The translations under genes and the position numbers were made by a program. Source: Acidobacteriota bacterium (GTDB lineage: Bacteria > Acidobacteriota > Terriglobia > Terriglobales > Acidobacteriaceae). Taken from it: a DNA stretch of 34,649 bases. The notes beneath the pieces were generated by a model, which had not been told where the DNA came from, did no database searches, and saw only the letters and a program-made list of their open reading frames with translations. Shown one piece after another: positions 26,051 through 34,365 of this stretch (position 1 is its first letter; every line of letters starts with the position of its first letter). Where the stretch lies: NCBI GenBank assembly GCA_019241535.1, contig JAFAWX010000327.1:1-34649 (forward strand), read 5' to 3'.

Positions 26051-26425
26051 TTATGCGCCCGCCGCGGCCGTCCTCGCCGGCAAAGCCGAGATCTTGCGCA
26101 GCATCTCTTCCATGCCTGCGCCAGTGTCGGTATTTGCATCGACGTAAGGATGGCGGGCGCCGTCAGTGTGCATGACCAGCACTCGGGTTGCGGCGCTGAT
26201 CTTCTTCACCACATAGGGCAGATGGTGGCGGTCGTCGCGGGTGAGGGTTCCACCCAGGATAACGAGATCGAAGCTCCCATGGCCGAGCGCGTCCTGCAGC
26301 CCGCGGCGACCAATGGCGGTCTCGACCGCGTAACCGGCATTCGCAAGCAATGCGGCCTGGGAACGAGCCAGTTCTTCGTCCTGCTCACCGTAGAGGACTT
26401 TTAGGCTCCTGGCGGGCTGAGTCAT
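26051..26425 (-). CDS. Degenerate response-regulator receiver (pseudo-receiver)
   Basis: 124 residues from the ATG at 26425, which has AAGGAG 7 nt upstream; a longer reading to 26590 has no support. The sequence follows the receiver pattern: KVLYGEQDEEL at the acidic first strand, GYAVETAIGRRGLQDALG, then FDLVILGGTLT where the phosphoacceptor Asp is replaced by Gly. TRVLVMHTDG matches the fourth strand with its Thr. Without the Asp it cannot take phosphate in the usual way and may act as a binding module. There is no output domain. Divergent from the DUF2911 gene. Confidence 0.75.
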   Translation of the reverse strand: MTQPARSLKVLYGEQDEELARSQAALLANAGYAVETAIGRRGLQDALGHGSFDLVILGGTLTRDDRHHLPYVVKKISAATRVLVMHTDGARHPYVDANTDTGAGMEEMLRKISALPARTAAAGA

Positions 26426-26695
26426 GTTCGATCTCCTTGGCTCGAACCTTAGCAAGATCAGACGGGGAGAGAGAACATAACCGAAGACCAACGGGGCGGC
26501 GGGTTGCTGCCACGCGCTCAGTAACCCTTCAGTGCGCTCCGACCATTCGGTTCTGCGCTCGGCAGTTGTAGAATTTCTGCCTGGAGGCAAGCTCTGACGC
26601 TGCCACCAGCTGCGGCCCGCGAGGACTGGGTCATCGAGTTTCGAGCGGCTTGATTTGCCTCGAATGGTAAATTAGTCGCGAAAGGAATTGGCGAA

Positions 26696-27166
26696 ATGCG
26701 CACCCTCTCGTCGCTTGCGGCTCTCATGATCATCGCGGGCGCCAATGTTCTCGCCGAGGATGCACAGAGCACGTACTGCACCTTCGACGATAACAACGAT
26801 GTCACTATGCAGTACTATTCCCGCCCCAAAGAGACGCCTCGAAATGGCCGTGTCTGGTCGCCGGGCATCACCCTGTACGTGCAAACTCCGCTCGTGCTCG
26901 GCAATTCAGAAATTGGCTTGGGCGCCTATTCGGTTCACCTGATTCCGGACAGGAAGAACTGGACAATCATCGTGAATAAAGGCGTAACCGCGGGAGCAAG
27001 CTACAACCCCGCACAGGACGTCGCCCGTGCCCCCATGGAAATCGGTGAAATCCCGGATCCGGTGGACATCCTGCAACTGGCTTTTGCCCATTTGGCAGCT
27101 AAAAAATGCGGCCTGCGGGTTTACTACCAGAAAGTTGGCGCCTTCGTCGACTTCGCAGAAAAGTAA
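26696..27166 (+). CDS. Secreted DUF2911-like protein
   Basis: 156 residues. Signal peptide MRTLSSLAALMIIAGANVLA, then a body with SPGITLYVQTPLVLGNSEIG, GAYSVHLIPDRKNWTIIVNK and QDVARAPMEIG, which matches the DUF2911 pattern seen in Acidobacteriota and Bacteroidota. Function is unknown. Two cysteines (TYC near residue 28 and KKC near residue 138) could pair outside the cell. AAAGGAA about 8 nt before the ATG supports the start. The 270-nt gap upstream to the pseudo-receiver gene contains no clear promoter. Confidence 0.78.
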   Translation: MRTLSSLAALMIIAGANVLAEDAQSTYCTFDDNNDVTMQYYSRPKETPRNGRVWSPGITLYVQTPLVLGNSEIGLGAYSVHLIPDRKNWTIIVNKGVTAGASYNPAQDVARAPMEIGEIPDPVDILQLAFAHLAAKKCGLRVYYQKVGAFVDFAEK

Positions 27167-27206
27167 GTCCCGAGAAGGCAACCGAGAGGCTCGCTAGAAT
27201 GAAGCG

Positions 27207-28193
27207 ATGAAAGCAGCGGTCCTGGGTTCTCCTTCTCCGGCTGAACAATCCCCGCTCGAAATCATAGATGTCCCCTGCCCGGAGCCGAAACCTGGCCATG
27301 TTCTCCTGCGGGTGCGAGCCTGCGGCGTATGCCGGACCGACCTTCACATTATTGAGGGCGAACTGCCGCCCCGTAAGCCGCGTCTGATTCCCGGCCATCA
27401 GATCGTGGGCGAGGTGGTGGCGGGGACTGGATTTGCACGCGGAGCCCGCCTCGGGGTCTCCTGGATCGGCGGAATCGACGGCAGCTGCTCCTATTGCCGG
27501 CGCGGGATGGAGAATCTCTGCGATTTCCCCGTTTTCACCGGTTATACGGTTGACGGTGGCTACGCTGAATATGCGCTGGCCCGCGCGGACTTTTGCTTTC
27601 CGATTCCGGCGGCCCTCGAGGACGGCGATGCTGCTCCCCTGCTCTGTGCGGGAATCATCGGATTCCGCAGTCTTCGCGTTGCCGGCATCGAGAAGGGAGA
27701 TCGGGTCGGGCTGTTCGGTTTCGGCTCCTCAGCCCACCTTGCAATTCACGTGCTCAGGCACTGGAACTGCGACGTCTACGTATCGACCCGCGGTGAATCG
27801 CATCGCCGGCTTGCCGCGGCGCTCGGGGCCGCCTGGGTGGGCGGCGGGGAGGAAACACCGCCGGTTGAACTCGATCGCGCCATTACATTCGCCCCGAGTG
27901 GAGAGGTCGTGATACGCGCCCTCTCCAGCCTGCGCAAAGGAGGGGTGCTCGCCATCAATGCCATCCACCTTGATCGGATGCCCGAATTTGACTACGACCG
28001 CCTGCTATGGGGGGAGCGTCAGATCCGCAGCGTTGCCAATATGACGCGAGCCGACGCCCGTGATTTTCTGGAATTAGCCGCACACATCAAGCTACGGCCG
28101 AAAGTGACTGGCTTCGCTCTGGAAAAAACTAGCGCCGGGCTGCTCGCGCTAAAGAGAGACGCGGTCGAGGGAGCCGCGGTTATTCTGCCGTAG
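27207..28193 (+). CDS. Zinc-dependent alcohol dehydrogenase (MDR superfamily)
   Basis: 328 residues. The catalytic zinc motifs are CGVCRTDLH (C42) and GHQIVGEV (H64), with C147 in the third position. The nucleotide-binding region has VGLFGFGSSAHLAIHV (G-x-G-x2-A type). The structural zinc lobe keeps C94, C97 and C105, but the first Cys of the usual four is Asp91. It should reduce aldehydes or oxidise alcohols with NAD(P). It starts 40 nt after the DUF2911 gene. Its 3' end faces the PilZ-SPOR gene with a hairpin between them. Confidence 0.92.
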   Translation: MKAAVLGSPSPAEQSPLEIIDVPCPEPKPGHVLLRVRACGVCRTDLHIIEGELPPRKPRLIPGHQIVGEVVAGTGFARGARLGVSWIGGIDGSCSYCRRGMENLCDFPVFTGYTVDGGYAEYALARADFCFPIPAALEDGDAAPLLCAGIIGFRSLRVAGIEKGDRVGLFGFGSSAHLAIHVLRHWNCDVYVSTRGESHRRLAAALGAAWVGGGEETPPVELDRAITFAPSGEVVIRALSSLRKGGVLAINAIHLDRMPEFDYDRLLWGERQIRSVANMTRADARDFLELAAHIKLRPKVTGFALEKTSAGLLALKRDAVEGAAVILP

Positions 28194-28204
28194 CTCGGGG
28201 GTCG

Positions 28205-28237
28205 GAAGGGCAACACGGTTGCACCACGTTGCCTTTC
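28205..28237. terminator. Candidate bidirectional terminator hairpin
   Basis: GAAGGGCAAC (28205-28214) pairs with GTTGCCTTTC (28228-28237) as a 10-bp stem with one G-T pair and a 13-nt loop. It lies in the 68-nt convergent gap between the dehydrogenase and the PilZ-SPOR gene. No long T-run on either side. Confidence 0.4.
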
Positions 28238-28261
28238 AATTGCGGCATGCCCTAATCTCGG

Positions 28262-29806
28262 TTAATTGACAAACGTTAAGACCCGGTTCAGGCCGGAAAA
28301 GTGTAGCTCAACCAGGGTTCGCGAACCGTCGCCTTGCTTGATATAAACGTACTCATTGCGCCAGTACGTGTAAGGTTTTTGCCTCCATATGGCATCGGTT
28401 GTAGTCATGATATTGCGGCCTTGCGCAAACTTAACCTTCGCGTCTCTCACGTAGGACTCCCAGCTTACGACCAAGTCTCCGGCAGGCAGTTTCAGGGCGT
28501 TCACAACGAGCGGCGATGCAAACTCAAAATCTCTCGAGCCTCTCTCGAAGGGGCGCGGCTGATAGCCGTGCGAGCGGAGCTCCCGCTCAATCGCCGCTTC
28601 CTGGTCTTCATCGCCGTAAGGGCCGACGAGCACCTGATAGGAATTTCCCCAGAGATGCCCCTTGCGTGTAACCGTGCTTCGCAATCCGAGCTGCGCCACT
28701 CGTTCCCTGAGGTTCTGCGCTATAAGCTCATCCTTAAACCTCCCGACATCAAGATACATAGCCAAAAGCGAGTCGCCCTCTTGGCCTCGAGTGGGCGCGC
28801 CCGAGAACGGTACGATTACGGCCTTGGCTGGAAGAATCGCCTGGACAGCCACAGGAGCGCTTAGCAGGGCTAGAGAAGGAGGCGCCCCTATTTTGTCGCG
28901 ATCCGGTGGATGGCTGATCGGAGCCGGCGCGCGTTTTGCACCCGAATCCTTTACTGTAACCGCTTGGCGACTGCCTGCAGCGGGTGTAGCCGCACGTGCG
29001 CCTGGCTGGGCGGCCGCCTTGTTCAGGCTCGCGCTATTTTGCGCAGGTTTGTCCTGCCTCTCCTTCTTATCCTCATGTCTCGCATAGAAGACCGGGGGTG
29101 ACGCCAGCGAAGCCTGGGTCGCGGGCTTGCTTTGGTTATCGGTTATCATGCTTCCCGTTTTTACGGCAACTGCAGCGCTCGTATTCTGCACTTCGGCGGT
29201 CGCCACCAGACGCTCTCCCATATGGATGAGTGACCTCCCGAATTGACGCCGATACGCATTCGAGGAGATAAAAATCGAAACCAGCAGCGCTGAAACCAGA
29301 AGCCCGGTTACCAGGCCGCTCGAGAATCCGCCCAGGCTGCTGACTGCTGCCGGCTTTGACAAGGGCGACGGCAAGCCAGACGGGACCGGCAAATCAGCTT
29401 TGCCGATGCGCCCAAGAGTGAGCCGCTGACCGCCTGCGCGACGAAAGCGGTCGACTACGGCCACCTTCAGTTTCGAGATCGTCGTCTGTTGCCCGCGGGA
29501 AAGGGGCTCAGTCATCCAACTGCGGATCTGGCCGCGAGCAGAGGAACTCAGACTGCTGAATCGCAGGCCGCCAACCTTCTGCATCTCGTCGGTCCACAAC
29601 AGCTCGCCCGAAGCTTCGATGCGACGCTTGTGATCTTGCAGCGAAAATCGGAATGGCTCATCGCGAAGAACGGGGGCGATCGAGTGGAAGCACAGTCCCT
29701 CGTCGGACACGTTCAGCACGATGCCGCCATTGTTCGGTTCAATATTGATGTAAGCGAGTCTCTCTAACGTGGTCCGAGGCACCTGGCGGCGTTCTGCAGT
29801 TATCAT
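28262..29806 (-). CDS. PilZ-TM-SPOR membrane protein
   Basis: 514 residues. The N-terminal PilZ domain (about 4-100) has an intact cyclic-di-GMP motif: RQVPR (R7, R11) and NVSDEG (32-37). One membrane helix covers about 162-182. A Pro/Ala/Lys-rich linker of about 150 residues reaches a SPOR-type domain (about 348-420) with YLDVGRFKDELIAQNL and YQVLVGPYGDEDQ; SPOR domains bind glycan strands stripped of peptides at division sites. A last domain (424-514) is not recognised. With PilZ inside and SPOR outside, it could link cyclic-di-GMP levels to the cell wall or septum; this is inference. AAGGG 8 nt before the ATG supports the start. Confidence 0.85.
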   Translation of the reverse strand: MITAERRQVPRTTLERLAYINIEPNNGGIVLNVSDEGLCFHSIAPVLRDEPFRFSLQDHKRRIEASGELLWTDEMQKVGGLRFSSLSSSARGQIRSWMTEPLSRGQQTTISKLKVAVVDRFRRAGGQRLTLGRIGKADLPVPSGLPSPLSKPAAVSSLGGFSSGLVTGLLVSALLVSIFISSNAYRRQFGRSLIHMGERLVATAEVQNTSAAVAVKTGSMITDNQSKPATQASLASPPVFYARHEDKKERQDKPAQNSASLNKAAAQPGARAATPAAGSRQAVTVKDSGAKRAPAPISHPPDRDKIGAPPSLALLSAPVAVQAILPAKAVIVPFSGAPTRGQEGDSLLAMYLDVGRFKDELIAQNLRERVAQLGLRSTVTRKGHLWGNSYQVLVGPYGDEDQEAAIERELRSHGYQPRPFERGSRDFEFASPLVVNALKLPAGDLVVSWESYVRDAKVKFAQGRNIMTTTDAIWRQKPYTYWRNEYVYIKQGDGSRTLVELHFSGLNRVLTFVN

Positions 29807-29881
29807 GACCGTACCCTTGAGAAGAAATTGCCCCGGCGGCGAAGGATTGGGATCACACGGACGAAAATGGCAGTTGGTAGC

Positions 29882-29955
29882 GGTATCGAATTGTTTCGAT
29901 CGATTTTCGATACCAGGTGGCGAGTACTATACAATGCCGCCGCGCGGCTGGACAA
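29882..29955 (-). promoter_or_regulatory. Candidate promoter and operator of the PilZ-SPOR gene
   Basis: On the minus strand TTGTCC (29955-29950), an 18-nt spacer, then TATAGT (29931-29926). Just downstream is a perfect inverted repeat GGTATCGAA (29882-29890) / TTCGATACC (29906-29914), with TCGATCGA-like sequence between the arms. Its position near the transcription start fits a repressor site. Confidence 0.45.
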
Positions 29956-31379
29956 TAGTTTCATGATGAAATTGACATGAATCGTGTCTTGATCTGAGAT
30001 TGAGCAGAAAAGTGTCCACTCGCCGCGAATTTTCGACTGCTTGAAACTTTTTTTAGACGTTCAGCTTCTTTCTCATCCGCTGCCCCGGGGCAAACGATTC
30101 ATGGCGAGCCGCGTTTCGAGTTCTGCGCATTTTTCTCTCATTTCAGAATTCTCGCCACTATCATCTCGTCTAAAAAGGGGCAACTTGTTCCACTTTTTAT
30201 AAGTTTGGTTCCCCGCGCTCAATTCCAGATCTCGAAACCTTCATCACACGAGAGACACCTACATCGGCAGTGGCTTTCGCTCGGACGTTCCTCGCTGGTT
30301 ACTTTAGTCACCTGGTGCGGGAAAATTCCCACTTAGCGGTCCAGTTTGTGGGAATGCATTCCCCCGACGAACTTAGTTTGAGCGTTAAAGAGGGGTCTAT
30401 CTTCCCACTCATTTACCATTCTGATTCTCAGTAATAGTTGCGCTAGATCTGACCTGGTATTGGACGGCGCAAAACGCTTTCGGTGGGGTATGACGCCATT
30501 TTCTGTCGCGGCTTTCCTTCCATTGGACGCACGAACGCAAAACCGCGGGCTTCACTGGTACCGCACTACAATTGATAACCTGCTATCGATTGGTCGAGAA
30601 ATCTTAGGCAGTTTTGCAGTATTGCGGCGCTCTCGGGCAAACCCCGAGTGGGATATGGGGCAGTCGCCTACGGCAATATCGGCAAAGGTACATATACAGC
30701 GCTCGTCAAGATTCGCTCCGGCACGTTTCGGGGGGAACAAGTTATACAGTCAGGGCCGACGAGAAACCGTTGGTCCTCATGCCCGGTGCGCAATGCTGTG
30801 GAGTGCCTAGTCCATCGGTATGAAAAGGGAAAATGCGGCACAGCGGGAAGTGCACGCGAACCGCTCGCCCAACAACCAATCAGGTCGGAAGGAAATCAGC
30901 GAACGCGGGTTTGTACGACATGCTTGGAATCACCAGCAGTGCTTCTCAAGGGGAACGCCTGCGTGAGAACGACGAGTTACGCGTGGCGGCTGCCTTTGCT
31001 GTCGGGCAGCTCATGTGCGGGTAGCACGGCAACGCCGTGATCGCGAAAAACTTTCTGGCGCTCGACTGGATTCGGCACTGTCGCCATAGGGCTGGGAGTG
31101 ACGCTAAAAGGCTGGAGTATAGAACAGTATTTCCGTATTTGCAGAATGATAAAATATAGATGAGCCGACTCGCGAGATTCCGGAGCATTCCAGTTCTGGC
31201 TCCCACCATGAGGCGGCGCGACCAGGGTAAGAGACTTCTAGAGCAGCGCCCACTTATCGCACCGGGTTTCCTCGCCACCGATGGCCGTTAACGAACTGGA
31301 TCCTCCTCTCGCAGTCCTGCCGGAGCTCCTGTAATTGAGGAGCAGAGTGCGATCCCGGCCTCGGCTAGAATGCAGGCGC
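29956..31379. other. 1.4-kb region without a convincing gene
   Basis: Lower GC and T-rich in its first 500 nt, no credible long reading frame with gene-like composition, no tRNA-like fold or CRISPR seen. Short plus-strand frames at 30460-31040 look random. A fragment at 30896-30955 reads NAGLYDMLGITSSASQG, which resembles the start of a DnaJ J-domain but then stops resembling it. Inverted repeats lie at 30325-30363. An AT-rich stretch at 31140-31160 may hold a -10 element for rsmG. No DnaA-box cluster was found. Confidence 0.5.
30325..30363. repeat. Adjacent inverted repeats in the gene-free region
   Basis: ATTCCCAC (30325-30332) and GTGGGAAT (30348-30355) form perfect 8-bp arms with a 15-nt loop, and the second arm overlaps a 14-bp perfect palindrome GGGAATGCATTCCC (30350-30363). 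TTCCCACT recurs near 30404. The two structures exclude each other. Confidence 0.55.
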
Positions 31380-32039
31380 ATGACCAGGGAGCGGATCTCT
31401 CAACTGCTTGCGCCCTTTCTGGGAGCCGACGTCATTTCCGAAGACAAGCTGGCGATGATCTCAGATTACCTTGATCTGCTGGTCGGCTGGAACGCGAAGA
31501 TAAACCTAACGGCCCTTCGGGACCCGGAAGACATGGTTACGCGGCACTTTGGTGAGTCACTATTCACGGCTCGACACCTGTTCCGGACGTTCGAGCGCCA
31601 ATCGCTGGTTGACATCGGGACAGGAGCGGGATTTCCCGGCCTGCCGGCCAAGATATGGCAGCCTCAGCTTGAGTTGACGTTAATCGAATCGCAGCACAAG
31701 AAAACTGTATTTCTGAAGGAGGTCATCAGGACACTTCGGCTTTCGAATACGGTGGTTTTGGCCTCCCGCGCTGAAACTGTCCGCAGTCAAGCCGACGTGG
31801 TTACGTTCAGGGCGGTCGAGCGTTTTGATGCTATTGTCGGCTCGGCTCACCGAATGGTGAAGCCCGGCGGACGATTGGTACTGCTGATAGGGAAATCGCG
31901 TATTGTCACCGTTAGACACTTGCTCGCCGACGTGCTGTGGGAACCGCCTTTACCGATTCCGCTTTCGACAAACCGGATTCTTCTGCTCGGCCGCCGCCCA
32001 TCCTCTCAAGCTCTCGAATCCGAAAATACGGCTGAGTGA
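31380..32039 (+). CDS. rsmG: 16S rRNA (guanine-N7) methyltransferase RsmG
   Basis: 219 residues. The N-terminal part has NLTALRDPEDMVTRHFGESL, and the SAM site is LVDIGTGAGFPGLPAKI, followed by LIESQHKKTVFLKEV; these are the RsmG/GidB signatures. It makes m7G527 in 16S rRNA; its loss gives low-level streptomycin resistance in several bacteria. A start at 31335 would add 15 residues; the ATG at 31380 gives the usual length and alignment. The position before parA-parB is the classic origin-proximal order, although mnmG is not upstream here. Confidence 0.94.
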   Translation: MTRERISQLLAPFLGADVISEDKLAMISDYLDLLVGWNAKINLTALRDPEDMVTRHFGESLFTARHLFRTFERQSLVDIGTGAGFPGLPAKIWQPQLELTLIESQHKKTVFLKEVIRTLRLSNTVVLASRAETVRSQADVVTFRAVERFDAIVGSAHRMVKPGGRLVLLIGKSRIVTVRHLLADVLWEPPLPIPLSTNRILLLGRRPSSQALESENTAE

Positions 32040-32133
32040 ACACCGGGATTGCGCACTGAAGCAGATCCTGGCGCCAAGCCGGGAGAGAGTGCCCCGCACC
32101 GGGCAGGATCAGCGAAGCGGTCGAAATTGCGGA

Positions 32134-32149
32134 TGTTCCACGTGGAACA
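32134..32149. other. parS centromere site 1
   Basis: TGTTCCACGTGGAACA, a perfect 16-bp palindrome matching the bacterial parS pattern (TGTTNCACGTGNAACA). It lies in the 326-nt gap between rsmG and parA; the rest of that gap shows nothing else recognisable. ParB from the gene at 33406 should load here. Confidence 0.93.
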
Positions 32150-32190
32150 ATTGTAGCCGCCGAATAATGGCTTTCTTTGACGCCCCCTCC

Positions 32191-32206
32191 TGTTCCACGT
32201 GGAACA
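32191..32206. other. parS centromere site 2
   Basis: A second identical 16-bp palindrome TGTTCCACGTGGAACA, 57 bp from the first (start to start), also followed by ATT-rich sequence. Paired sites next to parAB are typical of chromosomal partition loci. Confidence 0.93.
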
Positions 32207-32365
32207 ATTTCTTTTTCTCTGTGGAAACCCCGGTCCGTTATCGCCGCAAACCGGAGAAGCCCAACGGAATAGGATTCTCGAGCCTTTGCCCTGCAATCTG
32301 GCATTGCAAACGAAAGCATTCCGCACTATGCTGACACTCAAGTCTCTGGTTCTCCAAACAATTCA

Positions 32366-33265
32366 ATGGCACGCATTATCGCCGTGGCCAACCAAAAAGG
32401 TGGCGTCGGTAAAACTACGACCGCCATTAACCTGTCGGCTTCCTTCGCGGCCGCTAAGCTGAATACTCTTCTGGCCGATTGCGATCCCCAATCAAATGCG
32501 ACCAGCGGACTCGGACTTGGCAAGGATCCCGAACGCGATAGCACCTACAAAGTCCTGATCGGCCAGTGTCAGGCCATGGCTGCGCTCAAGCCGAGCGCCC
32601 TCGAACACCTTTTCGTGCTGCCCGCCCACAAGAACCTCATTGGGGTCAACTTCGAACTGGTCGATGCCGAAAACAGAGAATTCCGCTTGCGGGACTCGCT
32701 TGTCCCCTTGCGCGACCGCTTCAACTTCATGGTCCTAGACTGTCCGCCGGCGCTCGACCTGCTTACGCTGAATGCCCTGGTAGCGGCCGATTCCGTACTG
32801 ATTACCATGCAGGCCGAGTACTTCGCTCTCGAGGGCATTTCTGAACTTCTCGACACCATCGAGCGCATTCGGGCAACGCTGAACTCGCGGCTCGAGATCG
32901 AAGGCGTGCTGTTGACCATGTTCGACGAGCGCACGAACCTGGCCCAGCAGGTCACCGAGGAGCTGAAGCGATTTTTCGGCGAGAAGCTCTTCCGGACCAC
33001 TATCCCGCGCAATATTCGTCTTGCCGAAGCTCCCAGCCACGGAAAACCTGTGCTCCTCTACGACTCGAAATCCCGCGGGGCGGAAAGTTACCTTCAGCTC
33101 GCCAGGGAAATCACTGCTCGGCACATGCCCGGATTCGCGGTACCGGAACCTGCCGAGCACGCCGAGGCAGTAGCGGAAGAGCCAGAAGCGCAGGTAGTGA
33201 ATGCTCCGCGCTGGCGCCGCTGGCGCGAGCGCAACAAACTGGTAACCATCGATTTGAAAGGGTGA
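32366..33265 (+). CDS. parA: Chromosome partitioning ATPase ParA
   Basis: 299 residues. The N-terminus MARIIAVANQKGGVGKTTTA carries the deviant Walker A (KGGVGKT). LLADCDPQSNAT and VLDCPPALDLLTLNAL are the A' and B motifs, and SHGKPVLLYDSKSRGAESY is the ParA C-terminal signature. ParA binds DNA in its ATP form and moves ParB-parS complexes. A tail of about 45 residues rich in Ala/Glu and then Arg (RWRRWRERNK) extends past the core. No clear ribosome-binding site precedes the ATG. The parS sites are 160-230 nt upstream. Confidence 0.96.
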   Translation: MARIIAVANQKGGVGKTTTAINLSASFAAAKLNTLLADCDPQSNATSGLGLGKDPERDSTYKVLIGQCQAMAALKPSALEHLFVLPAHKNLIGVNFELVDAENREFRLRDSLVPLRDRFNFMVLDCPPALDLLTLNALVAADSVLITMQAEYFALEGISELLDTIERIRATLNSRLEIEGVLLTMFDERTNLAQQVTEELKRFFGEKLFRTTIPRNIRLAEAPSHGKPVLLYDSKSRGAESYLQLAREITARHMPGFAVPEPAEHAEAVAEEPEAQVVNAPRWRRWRERNKLVTIDLKG

Positions 33266-33305
33266 GAGTTCAGGCCCACGATGACGTGAACCGGGGTCTG
33301 AACTC
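33266..33305 (+). other. Inverted repeat directly after parA
   Basis: GAGTTCAGGCCC (33266-33277) pairs with GGGTCTGAACTC (33294-33305), 12 bp with one G-T pair and a 16-nt loop, starting at the base after the parA stop. No T-run follows; it may stabilise the mRNA end or attenuate parB. Confidence 0.45.
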
Positions 33306-33345
33306 GAACTCGGCGTATGCTAAGCGCAGTTCTCTATATCAGTAT

Positions 33346-33357
33346 ACGACATGTCGT
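33346..33357. promoter_or_regulatory. 12-bp palindrome upstream of parB
   Basis: ACGACATGTCGT is a perfect palindrome, with GTAT/GTAC flanks that extend the symmetry, about 49 nt before the parB start. TACGAC occurs twice within 20 nt. It could be an operator for parB; it is not parS. Confidence 0.35.
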
Positions 33358-33405
33358 TGTACGACTTACGGATGCCTAGTTCCGACTTAGAAGGGAGCTA
33401 CCCCG

Positions 33406-34365
33406 GTGCCTGCTATTGAAGAACCGAAAGCCCCTGAGAAACGCCGCGCCCTGGGCCGCGGCCTTGATTCCCTGTTGCCCTCCGGCCCTCGCATACTGGC
33501 GCCGCTGGCATCGCCCCTGCCCGCTGCTCTGCCCCAGCCGGCTTCACTCGCGCAGGCCGAAGGCGAACGGATCGCGGATATTTCCCTCGAGCTCATCGAT
33601 CAGAATCCGTATCAGACGCGACGCAGTTTTGATTCCGCGGCCCTGAACGAGCTTGTCGAGTCGATAAAAGCCAATGGACTGGCGCAGCCGATTGTGGTGC
33701 GGCCCCAGGGGGACGGACGCTACCAGCTGGTTCTTGGCGAACGGCGCTGCCGGGCGCTGAAAATGGCAGGGAAAACAACCGTACCAGCGATCATTCGGAA
33801 ACTCGGGGATCAGCAGGCAGCGGAGACGACCGTGATTGAGAACCTGCAGCGGCAGGACCTGAACTGCCTCGAGCAGGCCCAGGCTTTTGCCCGCTTGAGC
33901 CGCGACTTCAACCTGACGCAGGAACAGATTGGGCAACGGGTGGGAGTGTCGCGCGAGTCCGTGGCCAATTACCTGCGGTTGTTGAAGCTGCCCGGCGCGG
34001 TCCTCGACTTCCTTGGCCAGGGCAAATTGGGATTCAGCGAAGCCCGGGTACTGCTTGAAGCGGCTGCATATCTCGAGGCGCCCGAGGTTGTGAAACTCGC
34101 CGAAGAGGCACTCGAGCGCAACCTAACGGTAAAAGAGCTGCAGGCGCGCGTGGCTCGCCTGAAAGGGCTGACCGAGGCCGGCGGAAGCGAGCCGATCCCG
34201 AGACCGGCTGACCCAAACGTTAAAGCCGCCGAGGCAGACCTCGAGAGGATGCTTGGGATGCGGGTGCACATCCGGGATCGCAAGGGCAAGGGAACAATTC
34301 TGATTCATTACCGAAGCATCGACGATTTCGAGCATCTGCTTGGAGTTCTCGGCACGCGGAATTAG
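33406..34365 (+). CDS. parB: Chromosome partitioning protein ParB (CTPase type)
   Basis: 319 residues from GTG at 33406, with AAGGGAG 8 nt upstream. The N-terminus has RALGRGLDSLL, the ParA-interacting start. The ParB/Srx core has NPYQTRRSFD, LGERRCRALKMAG (GERRxRA) and TTVIENLQRQDLN (ENLQR), the CTP-binding motifs. The helix-turn-helix LTQEQIGQRVGVSRESVANYLRLLKLP contacts parS, and the C-terminal 60 residues form the dimerisation part. It follows parA by 140 nt. Confidence 0.96.
   Translation: MPAIEEPKAPEKRRALGRGLDSLLPSGPRILAPLASPLPAALPQPASLAQAEGERIADISLELIDQNPYQTRRSFDSAALNELVESIKANGLAQPIVVRPQGDGRYQLVLGERRCRALKMAGKTTVPAIIRKLGDQQAAETTVIENLQRQDLNCLEQAQAFARLSRDFNLTQEQIGQRVGVSRESVANYLRLLKLPGAVLDFLGQGKLGFSEARVLLEAAAYLEAPEVVKLAEEALERNLTVKELQARVARLKGLTEAGGSEPIPRPADPNVKAAEADLERMLGMRVHIRDRKGKGTILIHYRSIDDFEHLLGVLGTRN

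Noticed and set aside
30460-31040. Several overlapping short plus-strand frames
   Set aside because: Overlapping frames of similar length, no ribosome-binding sites, unusual composition; treated as non-coding, although one contains a J-domain-like fragment.
29807-32365. Replication origin with DnaA boxes beside the par locus
   Set aside because: No cluster of TTATCCACA-like boxes was found; the best words have three mismatches.
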